A stretch of 64,000 nucleotides of DNA, from the NCBI GenBank assembly GCA_002778195.1, contig PCDI01000003.1, forward strand, positions 1,650,295 through 1,714,294, in the 5' to 3' direction. Positions 1 through 10,579 of the stretch are shown here, one piece after another. The notes under the pieces are model-generated. The model made no database searches and was not told the DNA's origin. It saw only the letters and a program-made list of their open reading frames with translations. Position 1 is the first letter of the stretch; every line of letters begins with the position of its first letter. Origin of the DNA: Raffaelea ambrosiae (lineage: Eukaryota > Ascomycota > Sordariomycetes > Ophiostomatales > Ophiostomataceae). Both the position numbers and the translations under genes were made by a program.

Positions 1-263
1 GAGATACTAGAAATGGAGAAACCAAAAACAGAGATCAAGACGGGAAAGCCGCAAAGCGAATCCTCTTCTCTGAATCTCACCTCTCCAATTATGCACTGCA
101 TGTGTCGTGCATTTCCGTGCTTTTGCTGAAAATACATTACGTGACAATCATATGGACACCAAAGTATATACAAGAATGGAAAGGTCCACTGCATGGAATT
201 GTCCACGGCATGGACATGTCCGCTGTATCCTCCCCACCCGCACGTCTGTCTCCCGGCTCCTCG

Positions 264-2066
264 CTAAGGCAGAGACAGCGTGCCGTTGCACTTGCCCACC
301 AGCAGCGAGCCGTCCACGCCGGTCAGGGCGTCCAGGTACGCCAGCAGCGTGTCCAGCGGCACCATGTCCAGCCGGCCCAGCGAGGGGTGCGACGACGTCA
401 GCACCTGGCCGCCGAAGAGGACGCGGACCGAGAGTGGGGAGGAGGAGGAGGAGGAGGAGGAGCGGCTGGCGCGGCCCGCCCAGACCTCGACGACGATCTC
501 GCTGCCCATGCCCGGCCACACCATCTCGTCGGCCTGCAGGATGGACAGGAAGCGGCTGACGCTGCCGTCGTGGGCGACGTTGTGGAAGTAGCGGGTGGCG
601 GACGTGCCGGCGGCGACGGCGCGCAGGTGGTGCGCCAGCTGGGCGACCCAGACGCCCCAGTTGCCGACGCTGGCGGCCAGCGAGCGGCGGTCGTCGCGGT
701 ACATGCGCGAGTACTCCCACTGGCCGAGGCGGTACACGGTGTCGGCCAGGGCCTGGTCGATGCCGGCGACGGCGGGCTTTCCGTGGCACTGGCGCGCCGA
801 CAGGTTGTCGTAGTAGTGGTCGAAGCTGGCGTGGAAGCCGCTGTCGCTGGGCGACACGCCCGAGGCCGCGTCCAGCTCGGCGTACACGGCCGCCGCCGCC
901 GCCAGGTGGTCGCCCCAGACGGTGCCGCGGCTGGTGGCCGTGATGGCGCTGAAGAGCGTGCTGCCGGCCGCGCAGGTGTACTGCGGCTCGAGCGCGTCGT
1001 AGCTGGTGGGCTCCTGGTCGAGGGGCGTCGCCTGCGCCAGACGGTTGTCGTGGCGGCGGCCGTCGCCGCCCATGCCGCCCAGGACCATGGCGGCGGTCTG
1101 GGCGGTGATGAGGTTGTTGGTGACGCGGAAGCGGACGTGGTCGCGCCAGGCGGCGGTGTCGGCGGCGTCGGGCAGCAGGCCCAGCAGGCCGTGGTAGACG
1201 CCGTACAGATCGGCGCCGTGCTGGAAGGCGTCGTCGTCGCCGCCGGCGGTCAGCTGCGGGAACTGGCAGGAGCCCCGCCAGCCCGGCATGGCGGCCAGAA
1301 ACGGGTTGGCGGCCGTGTCGCTGACCGCGTGGATGTAGGACCCCGCGGCCGGCCGGGCGCCGCGCTGGGTGGCCTGGCTGTCGAGGGGCTCGTTGTAGAC
1401 GTGGATCCGGGCGTCGGAGCAGTCCCACTCGTAGGGCTCGACGGGAAAGGAGTTGGCGGCGTACGGGGTGCGCTTGTGGTGGCGGTGGAGGACCTCGGCG
1501 TAGACCAGCGTCTGGTCGGGGGCGGGCACGACGTACTCCTGCTTGCGGACATGGGGCATGTTGCACCAGTTGTAGGTGGCGTAGTCGTCGCCGGCGGGGG
1601 TGGTGGAGGAGTTGAAGACGAAGCCATAGACGCCCGAGGGCGTGTGGAGGGCGGCGGTGAGGTTGTTGAGCTTGGTGGCCTTGGGGGGGTACCAGGTGTT
1701 GAGGGCGGCGGCGGCAGCCGAAGTCGACGACGACGACGACGACGACGAGCTTGACGCCGCGGCAGCAGCCGAGTAGGCACCCGGCACGGCGGCCAGGGCG
1801 ACGAGGACGAGGGCAAAGACCATGGCGACGAAGAGGGGGAGGAGGTAGGAAGAGAAGAACGAACGAGGAGAAGAAGAAGAGGAAGCAGAAGGAAGTCGCG
1901 GCGATGCAGGCGGGGAAGACGACGACGAAAGGCTGTGGTAGCGCTTGCTTTGGAACGAGAAGAAGAGACGATCACGACGAGACGACGGCCGAGGAGAAGG
2001 AGGGCCGGGGGAGGAAGGGGGACCAGGGGAGTCGAGGTCGACAGACTTCTCCCGGGTGGCCGGCAT
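264..2066 (-). CDS. Histidine acid phosphatase family protein, secreted or membrane-anchored
   Basis: A single open frame of 600 residues. The active-site motif RHHKRTP (about residues 196-202) matches the histidine acid phosphatase RHGxRxP signature with His in the Gly position. Near the C-terminus an AHDGS block supplies the second catalytic His-Asp pair. The family removes phosphate from phosphomonoesters through a phosphohistidine intermediate. Cysteines and N-glycosylation sequons (NNLT, NLSA, NGTL) fit an extracellular fold. A hydrophobic stretch lies at about residues 74-98, preceded by 70 Ser/Pro/Arg-rich residues. Translation from the first ATG would give a type II anchor, while an internal ATG at 1823 (Met82) would give an ordinary signal peptide. 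Poly-Ser runs follow the hydrophobic segment and recur near residue 545. The substrate cannot be told from sequence. Confidence 0.85.
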   Translation of the reverse strand: MPATREKSVDLDSPGPPSSPGPPSPRPSSRRDRLFFSFQSKRYHSLSSSSSPPASPRLPSASSSSSPRSFFSSYLLPLFVAMVFALVLVALAAVPGAYSAAAAASSSSSSSSSSTSAAAAALNTWYPPKATKLNNLTAALHTPSGVYGFVFNSSTTPAGDDYATYNWCNMPHVRKQEYVVPAPDQTLVYAEVLHRHHKRTPYAANSFPVEPYEWDCSDARIHVYNEPLDSQATQRGARPAAGSYIHAVSDTAANPFLAAMPGWRGSCQFPQLTAGGDDDAFQHGADLYGVYHGLLGLLPDAADTAAWRDHVRFRVTNNLITAQTAAMVLGGMGGDGRRHDNRLAQATPLDQEPTSYDALEPQYTCAAGSTLFSAITATSRGTVWGDHLAAAAAVYAELDAASGVSPSDSGFHASFDHYYDNLSARQCHGKPAVAGIDQALADTVYRLGQWEYSRMYRDDRRSLAASVGNWGVWVAQLAHHLRAVAAGTSATRYFHNVAHDGSVSRFLSILQADEMVWPGMGSEIVVEVWAGRASRSSSSSSSSPLSVRVLFGGQVLTSSHPSLGRLDMVPLDTLLAYLDALTGVDGSLLVGKCNGTLSLP

Positions 2067-3324
2067 CGTGAGGGTCCCTGTATCAGAGGGAGGGAGAGAC
2101 TAGTGCTAGGGAGGAAGTATGAATCACGCGGGTGGGAGATAGGAAGACGGTCCGATCGCCGGGAACGCTGGCCCCCCCCCTGCAAAATTGACTGATATCT
2201 AGAGGTAGAGGCTCAGCGATCCTCTCTTGGCCCAGACCGGCCCCCTCTCTGCGACTAGCCACCAGCAAGAACCCTAAGAGGTCTGACGTCCCCTTCTACG
2301 ACAACGAGCGACCCGGACCGGCGTGCTTGTGGGCCCTGCTGCCGCGTCTCCTCAATTGCTGCTGCACGTTGCCCAGGCCGAGCTTCCCATAGCTGGAGCG
2401 CGTTTGCCTGCCGCTCGCGAGTGACGTAGAGGGCGGGCGTGGGAGGAAACGAGCTGGGACGAGACGCTGTGGATGGTGGTCGGGGGTGAGCTCGTCCAGA
2501 GTCCACTTTAGCTGTTGTCGTGTTGTTGGGTGTGTTTGGGGGGAGGTTATTTTGCGGCTAAGTTGGGGTGCTAAGTGGCCCGCCGGGTATTGTGGCCATA
2601 TGGGACGGTTTTAGCGTGTTTTGTGGGTTTTGCGCAAAGGGACCCGACCTGGCCTGTGCCCCTGCTCGGCGGCTGCCACGTGCCGCAGCCACTGGCCACG
2701 ACCTGGACCAACCGCTGCGCCGGGTCCCGCAACGTGGTGGCCGCAGCTTGGCCGTACACCTGAGCGGCCCTTTTGCCCGCTGTCTTTTCTGAGGGGGGCC
2801 TGGTCAGTTGGAGGACCTTGGCTGGTGGCTCTCGCATCTTCCGCTTGCCAGCTCTGGCTCTGGCTCTGCTCTGACTGGTCCATTTCCGTGCGTTTCCCTG
2901 CATATAGGACCACTGCCTTGCCACCTCGTGCTCAACGGTTTCCTTGGGTGGTTTCCTCCTTCCCACAGGCCGTCTCCGGGTGTCTACGTGAGTCTACACA
3001 GTGGGCCCGCAAACTGACACTGGCCGTCCAGGCTATCCGCCGTTCGGTGGTTTTGTTTTGTTGGCTGGTCTGTTGCCATGGAGTCGTTCAGCTTCGTAGC
3101 ATTTTGTCTAACCGTTCTATCGTTTACAATGTAGTTTGTATGCTCTTTTTTTTTTTTTTCTACCGTACACCTGGGATGACCGTCTGTGGCCGTCTTCCGG
3201 TCCATCCTGGCAAGTCCAATCTTCCCAGTTGGTCCCGGGCGTGGAGTGCATGGCCCACCATGGAAGTGCGTGCGCCATGCAAGCGAGATCAAGCCCACGG
3301 GTCCTTTCCTTTTATTTTTTTGGT
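2067..3324. other. Intergenic region, promoter side of the acid phosphatase gene
   Basis: Lies between two minus-strand genes, upstream of the phosphatase and downstream of the TilS-like gene. It holds several open frames of 60-130 codons (for example 2571-2966 on the minus strand), but none has a recognisable motif or plausible codon pattern. A T-run near 3144-3159 and nearby pyrimidine-rich DNA fit UTR sequence. I see no RNA gene or mobile element. Confidence 0.5.
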
Positions 3325-6299
3325 TCATGCCCACCCGGGTGGCCCGTTCTCGCAGCTGCTCTCCAGCAGCGCCATGTCCACCTTGCGGTACCGCACCTCC
3401 CACTGGATCCACTGCTCCATCCCGGGCAGGTACACCCCCAGCGTCGGCAGCGCCACCAGCCGTTTCTGGCCCGGGTCGCTGATCTCGCCGCCAGGGGGGG
3501 TCGGCTCGCCGCTGTCGAGGGTGGCCGGCACCTCGCGCGGCGGGTCGGCGCCCGAAAACACCCAGTCGATGTCGGCCATGACGTAGAGCGCCGGCAGCGT
3601 GAAGCGCACCTTGCCGGGCGCGTGTTTCTTGAGCGTGGCCTGGAACGCGGCCGTCGTCATGGACGGGAGGAATCGTTTCTCCCCTCTTTTCTCCTCTCTT
3701 TTCTCCCCTCGGTCGCTTTTTCTCTCCCCTCGGCCGCTTTTTTTCTCCCCTCGGTCGCTTTCTTCCTCCTCGCCTGCTGAGACCCCCCCGTCCCAACGGC
3801 TGCTTCCGCAGAGCGCCATCAGAGAGTCGCGGAACCGCTTGGCGTGGTCGGCGTGGAACGGCTCGAGGCAGACGTGCGCCGGCAGCCGCACGCGGACGCG
3901 GATCCAGAAGCGGCCGTCGTAGAGCACCCAGTGGCGCCAGGCCGTCCACGGCCACTCGTCCACCGGCTTGCCCACGCGGTCCGCGGGGTGCGTGGGCTTG
4001 TACAAGACGGTCGGCGTGGTGGTCGTGGACGAGCGGCGGTGGCGGTGGTCCTGGGTAGGGTAGGGGGCGCGGACAAGGTACCATCGGGCGGCCGTCGTAG
4101 GCCGGGGTGTGGCTTTCGTTGTGCTGTCGCGGACGGCCGTCGCCGTAGGCCGGGGTGTGGCTTTCGTTGTGCTGTCGTGGGCGGCGGGCGCCGTCGTAGG
4201 CCGGGGTGTGGTCCTCGTTGTGCCGTCGCGGGCGGGGCCCGTCGCCTCCGGTGGTCCCGGGAGCGGGATGAAATGGACGCCGCAGAGGCTGAATCCTTTC
4301 CGGTCGGGAGGGTGGGCGCGTCGTCGCCGGTCCGACAGATCCGGAAACAGCGTGTCGACGGTGGCCTGCAGCTGCGTGACCGGCGTGAGCTTGTCCTCGG
4401 GCGTCACAAAGGACAGCATGTTCTGCACCACCAGGGCGGCGATCATGCGCTTGTGGGCCCGTCGTTTCTGCCGCGCGGCGCGGGCGACCCAGCTCTGGGG
4501 GTGCCGGGTACGGGCCACGGACGCGGTGCCCCGCAGCACGGGGCCCTGGTCGATGCCGGTCCGGTTCCACAGCATCGTCTCGCGGCCGTGCCTTCTCCCG
4601 GCTGTTTTTGTGGCTTTCGTGGCGGTTCTTGGTCGTTTGTTTTTTGGGCGGCTGTGGTCCGGGTCCCCCGTCGGCGCCCTCCGTCTGGGCGCGCGTGCGC
4701 GGCTCGGGTTTCGCCGCGGCGCACGCCCACGCGTAGAACGCGGAGAGAGGGCGACGCCCCTCCTCGTCTGGCCGCCGGCCGTTCCCGGCGGGGGATCCAT
4801 CGGCGGCAGCGCCACCACCAGCGTCCCCACGTTGTCGGTGAACCGCACCAGCACCTGGTGCCGCGCCATCCACCGCCGCGCCTCGGCCTCGTGCTGCGAC
4901 GCCGCCGCGTGGCACCGCGCCGCCAGCTGCAGTATGGCCGGCTTCTGCAGGGCGCGGGGGAGCGCGTCGGCGTGGTGGGTCACGAGGTGGCGGAGGGCGT
5001 TGCGCAGCGTCAGCGTGGGGTCGTGGTTGGTGTGGTCCTCGAACCAGGCGATGCCGTTGGCCTGGCAGGTGGCCACCAGCCGGGCCTTGGCGAAGCCCAG
5101 CAGCGGCCGGTACACCATCAGGCCCAGGTCTTCGGTGTCGAGGGGGGCCAGGGGGGGCGCGGGCGACGACGAGCGCGGCAGGGAAAAGTGCTCGCCGCGG
5201 GCCGCGTCCCCGGCACCCCAGGCGCCCCAGGCACCCAAGGCGTCGCCAAAGTTGGTGCACAGCGCGTCCCCGTAGGGAGCCCCGTAGGGAACCCCGTAGG
5301 GTCCTTCGTCTGGCTGCCCGTGGTGGTGGTGGTCCGCCCGGAAGGCGCGCTTGATGCGGCGGCGCTGGGCGCGCGTGGGCTGCAGCAGCAGCGAAGGCGA
5401 CGGCTGGCGCTGGTCGTCGACGAAGCCGCTCTGGTGGACGCCGAAGAAGCCGCGGCACTCGGGGATGTCGGCGGCGGCGCGCATGCCGCGCAGGCCGCGC
5501 GGGCCGCCGTGGAGGCCGTAGCCGGAGAGGAGGCGCATCAGCACCGTCTCGTACTGGTCGTCCTCGTGGTGGGCGAGCAGCAGCGACACCGCATACGAGA
5601 GCGCGGCCCGGCGCGCGAGCACGTAGTACCGCAGCCGGCGGGCCAGCGTCTCGAGGGCGCCGCTGCCCAAGAGGTTGTGGATGGTGTCGTTGTTGTCGCG
5701 GTCCCGGTGGTCCCGGTGGTCCCGGCGGTCCCGGCGGTCCCGGGCGGCCAGCAAGGCGGCCAGGGGCGACACGGGCGGGTCCTGGGCGGCGGCGGTCGTG
5801 CTCAGGGTGGCGAGCGCGTCGAGGACGGCCGGCGAGGGCCCCTTGGTCTGCCCCGTGGCCGCCAGCCGGGCCACGGCGAGCGCGTCCTTCCAGCGGATGG
5901 GCCAGACCTGCGCGGCGAGGCCCATGCGGGCGAGCTCGTCGGCCACGGCGCGGGCCTCGGCGCCGCTGCCCGCGCGCAGGCCGTGGTCAATGACCAGGGG
6001 CGCGAAGCCGTGCACGGGGAAGTCGCCCACCTTGAAGTCGCCCTGGACGCGCCGGCTGCGGGCGCACAGGTAGGCCAGGGCCATGGAGTCGACGCCCCCG
6101 GAGATCCCGAGGGCTGTCCCGCGGTCGGTCAGCCGGACGCGGGCCCGGAAACGAGCGCGAGGGACGGAGAACACTCACCAACCTTCCTGTGCGTGGCCAC
6201 GCGCGCATGGGGAAACCGCGGCGCGGCCGCCGCCCGCAGCGCGTCCAGAAACTCGGTCGCACGGATCGGCTGGGCGACGCGGTGGAGCACAGGGTGCAT
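3325..6299 (-). CDS. tRNA(Ile)-lysidine synthase (TilS/MesJ-like PP-loop ATPase), probably mitochondrial
   Basis: Two exons: 6299-6179 and 6113-3325, joined over a 65-nt GTGAGT...ACAG intron (6178-6114), giving 969 residues. The join produces the block HRKVALGISGGVDSM, placing the PP-loop ATP-binding motif SGGVDS at about residues 45-50. Next come the expected VIDHGLR motif and the LLAHHEDDQYETVLMRL region. The enzyme attaches lysine to C34 of tRNA-Ile(CAU) so that AUA is read as Ile; fungal nuclear copies are thought to act in mitochondria. The C-terminal half is unusually long and low in complexity, with Thr/Pro repeats from three copies of a DNA unit near 4.1-4.2 kb and Arg/Lys/Glu/Gly repeats from 3.67-3.77 kb. 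In-frame retained introns there cannot be excluded. An in-frame upstream ATG at 6413 is an alternative start. Confidence 0.84.
3674..3772 (-). repeat. Purine-rich tandem repeat in the TilS-like gene
   Basis: On the plus strand, three to four imperfect copies of a roughly 22-25 nt unit built on CTCCCCTCGGTCGCTTTTT. On the coding strand this is purine-rich and encodes a charged Asp/Arg/Gly/Glu/Lys repeat. Confidence 0.8.
4097..4229 (-). repeat. Three copies of a 33-nt unit inside the TilS-like gene
   Basis: Units of 33 nt begin at about 4097, 4145 and 4197 (spacing 48 and 52 nt). The first two are identical (starting GTAGGCCGGGGTGTGGC on the plus strand) and the third differs at a few bases. 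They encode Thr/Pro-rich repeats with the core TKATPRPT on the minus strand. Confidence 0.85.
5695..5750 (-). repeat. 9-nt tandem repeat encoding RDH/RDR units
   Basis: About five tandem copies of GGTCCCGGY (plus strand), coding for alternating Arg-Asp-Arg/His residues in the TilS-like protein, N-terminal to the tRNA-binding part. Confidence 0.75.
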
Positions 6300-6606
6300 G
6301 GGGAAGAAGGGGGGGGGTGGAGGCGATGCGTGTGTGTCTGGAAGCACACGGACATGGCACGCGTTCTGGCCTCCCGGGCGAGGCGGGCACCTGGCCAAAC
6401 AGAAGGCGGCCATCCCCCCCCCCCCAAAAAATGCCCCCCATGTGTGGCGGACCCACTTTCATGTCGGACTGGTCCCTTTCCATTGGCCCCAGCAGCTAGT
6501 CAGCTCTCCCAGCCGTTTGGCTCCCCCCCCCCGATCGGCGCTCCCTTCGGCGCGCTCTTTTTTTTTCTCCTGTCCAACCTGCGCCCCTCCTCCTGCTTGC
6601 CCCGTG
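6300..6606. promoter_or_regulatory. Short divergent promoter, TilS-like gene / SAM carrier
   Basis: Only about 307 bases separate the two oppositely transcribed start codons. The DNA contains homopolymer runs of G, C and A (around 6309, 6415 and 6558) and a CCATTGG box at 6480-6486. Both products are predicted to serve mitochondrial translation or methylation, so shared control is possible but unproven. Confidence 0.4.
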
Positions 6607-7464
6607 ATGGACTACTCCACCGCCCTCCTGGCCGGCGGCATCGCCGGCACCGCCGTCGACCTCTCGCTCTTCCCCCTGGACACCCTCAAGACGCGCCTCC
6701 AGGCCGGGCCCGGCCAGTTCTGGGCCAGCGGCGGCTTCCGCGGCATCTACCGCGGCGTGGGCAGCGCCGTGGTCGGGTCGGCGCCGGGCGCCGCCCTGTT
6801 CTTCTCCACCTATGAGGGCGTCAAGGGCGCCCTCCCCCTCCCCCCGGACAGCCCCTACGGCCACATGCTGGCCGCGTCGCTCGGCGAGATTGCCGCCTGC
6901 GCCGTGCGCGTGCCCACCGAGGTCGTCAAGCAGCGCGCCCAGGCCGGCCGCCACGCGTCGTCGGCCGCCGCGCTGCTGGCCATTCTGCGCGGGCCGCACG
7001 TGGTGCGCGAGCTGTACCGCGGCGCCGGCGCCACCGTCCTGCGGGAGGTGCCCTTTACCGTCGTGCAGTTTCCCCTGTGGGAGGCCATGAAGGGGTGGCG
7101 CCAGCGCATGGTGGCGGCCCAGGCGGCGGGCTCTCCGCCGGGGGGCTCTCCGCCGGGGGGCTCTCCGCCGGCGCTCCCGCTCCCCCCGGTGTCCGCCTTT
7201 GAGAGTGCCGCCTTTGGCTCCGCCGCCGGCGCCGTCGCCGCCGCCGTCACCACCCCGCTCGACGTCCTCAAGACACGCATCATGCTGAGCGCCGAGCGCC
7301 AGCCCCTGCTGCCGATGGTGCGCGAGATCCTGGCCCAGCACGGCGTGCGGCCCTTTTTCGCCGGCATTGGCCCGCGCGTGACGTGGATCAGCATTGGCGG
7401 GGCCATCTTCCTGGGGAGCTACCAGTGGGTCGTCAACACGGTGCAGAAGCGGCGGACGAGGTGA
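6607..7464 (+). CDS. Mitochondrial S-adenosylmethionine carrier (SLC25A26 / Pet8 type)
   Basis: Single exon, 285 residues, the normal length for the family. Three repeats each carry the carrier signature Px[D/E]xx[K/R]: FPLDTLKTRLQ (first), VPTEVVKQRAQ (second) and TPLDVLKTRIM (third). The opening LLAGGIAGTAVDLSLFPLDTLKTR and the GIYRGVGSAVVGSAPGAALFF block are typical of SAM carriers, which exchange cytosolic SAM for matrix S-adenosylhomocysteine across the inner membrane and so feed mitochondrial methylation and lipoate/biotin synthesis. The second matrix loop contains a tandem SPPGG repeat from a 15-nt unit repeated three times (about 7128-7170). The ATG is chosen because the carrier fold begins right after it. 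The open frame extends upstream, but that extension is antisense to TilS and is not coding. Confidence 0.92.
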   Translation: MDYSTALLAGGIAGTAVDLSLFPLDTLKTRLQAGPGQFWASGGFRGIYRGVGSAVVGSAPGAALFFSTYEGVKGALPLPPDSPYGHMLAASLGEIAACAVRVPTEVVKQRAQAGRHASSAAALLAILRGPHVVRELYRGAGATVLREVPFTVVQFPLWEAMKGWRQRMVAAQAAGSPPGGSPPGGSPPALPLPPVSAFESAAFGSAAGAVAAAVTTPLDVLKTRIMLSAERQPLLPMVREILAQHGVRPFFAGIGPRVTWISIGGAIFLGSYQWVVNTVQKRRTR

Positions 7465-8145
7465 TGGGTGGGAGATCAACGATGAGAACACACAAAAAAA
7501 CACGGCGGGGAGTCATACACCACACACGAAAAAAACGGACGACGATAGACGTACGATGAGGCGACGTGTATGATACGGGGGAGGGGGAGGAGGTCACCGA
7601 CAGACGGGCCAGGGCAACCCAAAAGCGACAAAATAAAGACGATATCAACACGAAAAAAGACATCACAGAAAGACATCGCAGGAAGACAACACGGGGCAGG
7701 CACAAGACTCAACAAACCCTACACACGCACACTACAAAAGAAGCATTACACTCAGCATTTATCTCGTCTCACCATGTACATTAGAATTGGGGACTGCGAC
7801 AAACATGGAAAAAAGAAACGAACCCCCGGAAAAAAAAAGCCGAAAAGGGGCACCCTGGCTGTATTGTAATTATATACATATTTTACTCCAACATAAAATA
7901 GCATGTCTTCTTGCAAAGACACAACGAATAAAAGAAGGGCAATAGAAAAACCCCCAGCCAGACAATATGCCTTTTCTTTTCCAAAACCAGACATTCAAAT
8001 CCACATATTCAAAACCAAAGATCCAAAGCATGTTCTTCTCGCACTTCACAGGCATGTGTTTCCACGCTCCTAGTATCACCTGCCCGGCATCTCCCACCCT
8101 CAGCCCTCAGGGCGTGGCCCTGTCCAACTCGTCTGCAACGTCCTC
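7465..8145. other. Convergent intergenic region
   Basis: The 3' ends of the SAM carrier (+) and the WDR48-like gene (-) face each other here. The DNA is A-rich on the plus strand with several AATAAA-like words (for example near 7631 and 7926). This suits overlapping 3' UTRs and polyadenylation signals. No gene is seen. Confidence 0.5.
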
Positions 8146-10548
8146 CTAGGCTGCTGCTGTCACTGTCAGGGACGCCATTGGCGCCGGCATCGCCGGCAAG
8201 TTCAACTGCACCGAGGGGGTCTGCTTCTGCTTGTTAGGCCCGTTGGGGTCGTCTGGGTCGTCTGGGTCGCCGGAGTCCTCCTTGTCTGGTTCCTCTGTCG
8301 GCGGCAGAGGAATCTCCTTGCGCCCGTTGCTCTTGTAGAACAGCTGGATGTCGCTGCTGTTCTTCCAAATGTGCGCCCGCAGCGTCGCCAGGCTCATATT
8401 GATGGGGAGGAGCTATGAGCGTTAGTCGAACGTATACAATTTGTAGTGGTAAGAGGAAAAGAAAAGAAGACAATTGAAAACAAAGAAGAGAAAACAAAGA
8501 GAAAAGAAAGAAAGAAAGAAACCATACCTGGTCGTTGCAATAGAGCTCTAGGTACTCTTCCGGCTTCAGAGCATCCTCGGGCCTTTCTTCGACAACGGCC
8601 GCCGTCGCAGCGGGTGTTGCCTCGCCAGCTTCGGCCCCTTCTGTCTCCCCTTCGCCCCCATCGGTCGGTGCGGTTCCCGGTGCCGGCAAGGGCTCCGGCT
8701 TGGGCTCGATCTTCTCGGCAATGTACGCCAGAATCTTCTTCACCCGCAGCATCCGGTTCGCGTTCAGCCGGCTGCTGCCGTCTGGCGTCGAGATGCCCGG
8801 CAGCAGGTTCTTGTAGGGCAGCAGCAAGAAGGAAATCTTGACGGCCTCCTTGGGAATCGCGCTGTTGGCCAGCAGCGCCTCGCCCAGCCACATGGGCGCG
8901 CACTGCTCGATCTTGTCCACGTCCTTGGGCCGGCCCATGCTCGCCACCGTGCCCCGGTACAGCTCCACGCTGCCGCCCTTGAGCTCCTCCTGGATGATCA
9001 CCTTGGTGTTGCTCGGCAGCTCCAGCGCCGGCGCCTCGTCCGTCTGGCACGGCGTCAGCCGCGTCGCCACCCGCTTGTCCGGGTGCTCCACCACCTGCTT
9101 CTCGTACTCGTTGTGCATCCGCTGGATCACGCCGCCAAAGCAGTCGTCCACCACTTCCTTGTCGTGCGTCGACGCCGACTCGGACTCTTTTTCGTCGCCG
9201 CCGCTGCCGCCAGCCGCGCCCGCGGCTCCCGCGGCCTTGTCGTCCGTGACAGCCGGCTTGTCCGCCACGCTCGTCGATGCGGACCGGCCCAGCTTCTTCG
9301 TGCCAAAGGACATGCCCATGCGGAATTTCTTACCAAGCGTGGTGGGCGTCTTGGCCGAGTCTTTGGCGTCTTTCCCATCCTTGTCTTTGCCGTCGCTGGC
9401 CGCACCTGCTGCTGCTGCTGCTGCTGCTGTGCTTGACTCGGCTGTGCCCGTCGTCGTCCTAGTCAGAGCGGCACCGCCGCCGCCGCCGCCGGCTTGGAGC
9501 CCATTGGTGTTCGTGTTGGTCTCCACGGATGTGATTCCGTTAGAAAAGTAGTCCTCCCTCTCAGCGGATGGCCGGCTGGCCTGTGGCGACCGCTTGTCCA
9601 TCGGTGACTGGGCCACGCCTCCTGCGCTTGGTCCCGGCGTGGCTGCTGAGATGCCAGGCGTGGGAGACACGAGGCCCGTGGTAGGGACCCCTTCGCCAAT
9701 GTCGACGAGGGTGCTGCTTGCAGCGGCGGCCTGGATCCGCTTTTCCACCGCGTCGTTCAGCCTGGCACGGTACTCATTGTCGCGGCGCATCTCCTCGTCG
9801 ATCAGGTTGGCAAACAGGTACCGCATGATCCATTTACCAAGGTTGACTGCATGGTTAGTAATTGGCAAGGAAACGGTGGAACAGACATGGGCATGGACAT
9901 GGGAAATGAAAATGAAAACTCACTCCTTTGGTCTTCTCGGAACTCAATCGGCTGGTCCAGCTTCAGCTCGTCGGCATACATCTCCGCGTCGAAACAGTTG
10001 TACTGCTCCAGCACCACCGTCAGGTTGCCCGAGCTCACGTCGATGGAGCACCACGGGGCCACGGCCTCCATCGTGTTGACCTCGGGCTCGACGTCTTCCA
10101 GATGTCGCTTGCCAAACTGCGCCGTCTGCTTGCACGTAATCAGGTCCCAGAGCACCACTTCGCCCGCCGTGTCCAGGGTCAGCGCGCGCCGCCGGTCGTT
10201 GAGCAGCCGGTGCTTCACCAGGCCAAAGTTGCCCTCGATCGTCTCCACGGGCAGCCGGTGGACCGGCTCCGCCGCCTGCAGCTCGTCGTCGTCGGCGGCC
10301 ACCACGACAACCTCGGAGTTCTTGCGGCGCTCCGAGGCGGCAGCAAGGCTACCAGCCACACCAGCCACACCAGCGCCGCCGCCACTGCTGCTCGAGAAGC
10401 TCGTCGACTCGCCCCGCACACTGTTGCCAGACAACGTAATGGCGTCGGCGGCCAGGCGTGCCGGGAACGTGGCCGTGTTGGAGATGCGCAGCACGGACTT
10501 GGCCGGAATCTCGGCCGGGAGGGTCCGCGGTCCGGATCCGCTCGCTGT

Positions 10549-10579
<31 letters not shown>

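Noticed and set aside
102..1754. 550-residue plus-strand frame opposite the acid phosphatase
   Set aside because: Antisense shadow, Val/Ala/Gly/Arg-biased, with no family features.
2571..2966. 131-residue minus-strand frame between the phosphatase and TilS genes
   Set aside because: Basic, no motif, and competing frames of similar length overlap it on both strands.
2984..5458. 824-residue minus-strand frame overlapping the TilS-like gene
   Set aside because: Alternate-frame shadow in GC-rich DNA, Arg/Pro/Ala-rich with no motif. The overlapping frame carries the TilS signatures.
3844..6606. Plus-strand open frame running in frame into the SAM carrier, suggesting a 1206-residue fusion protein
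   Set aside because: The upstream part is exactly antisense to the TilS-like gene, which has clear PP-loop motifs. The translation is Val/Gly/Arg/Ala-rich without motifs, and the carrier has normal length from its own ATG at 6607.
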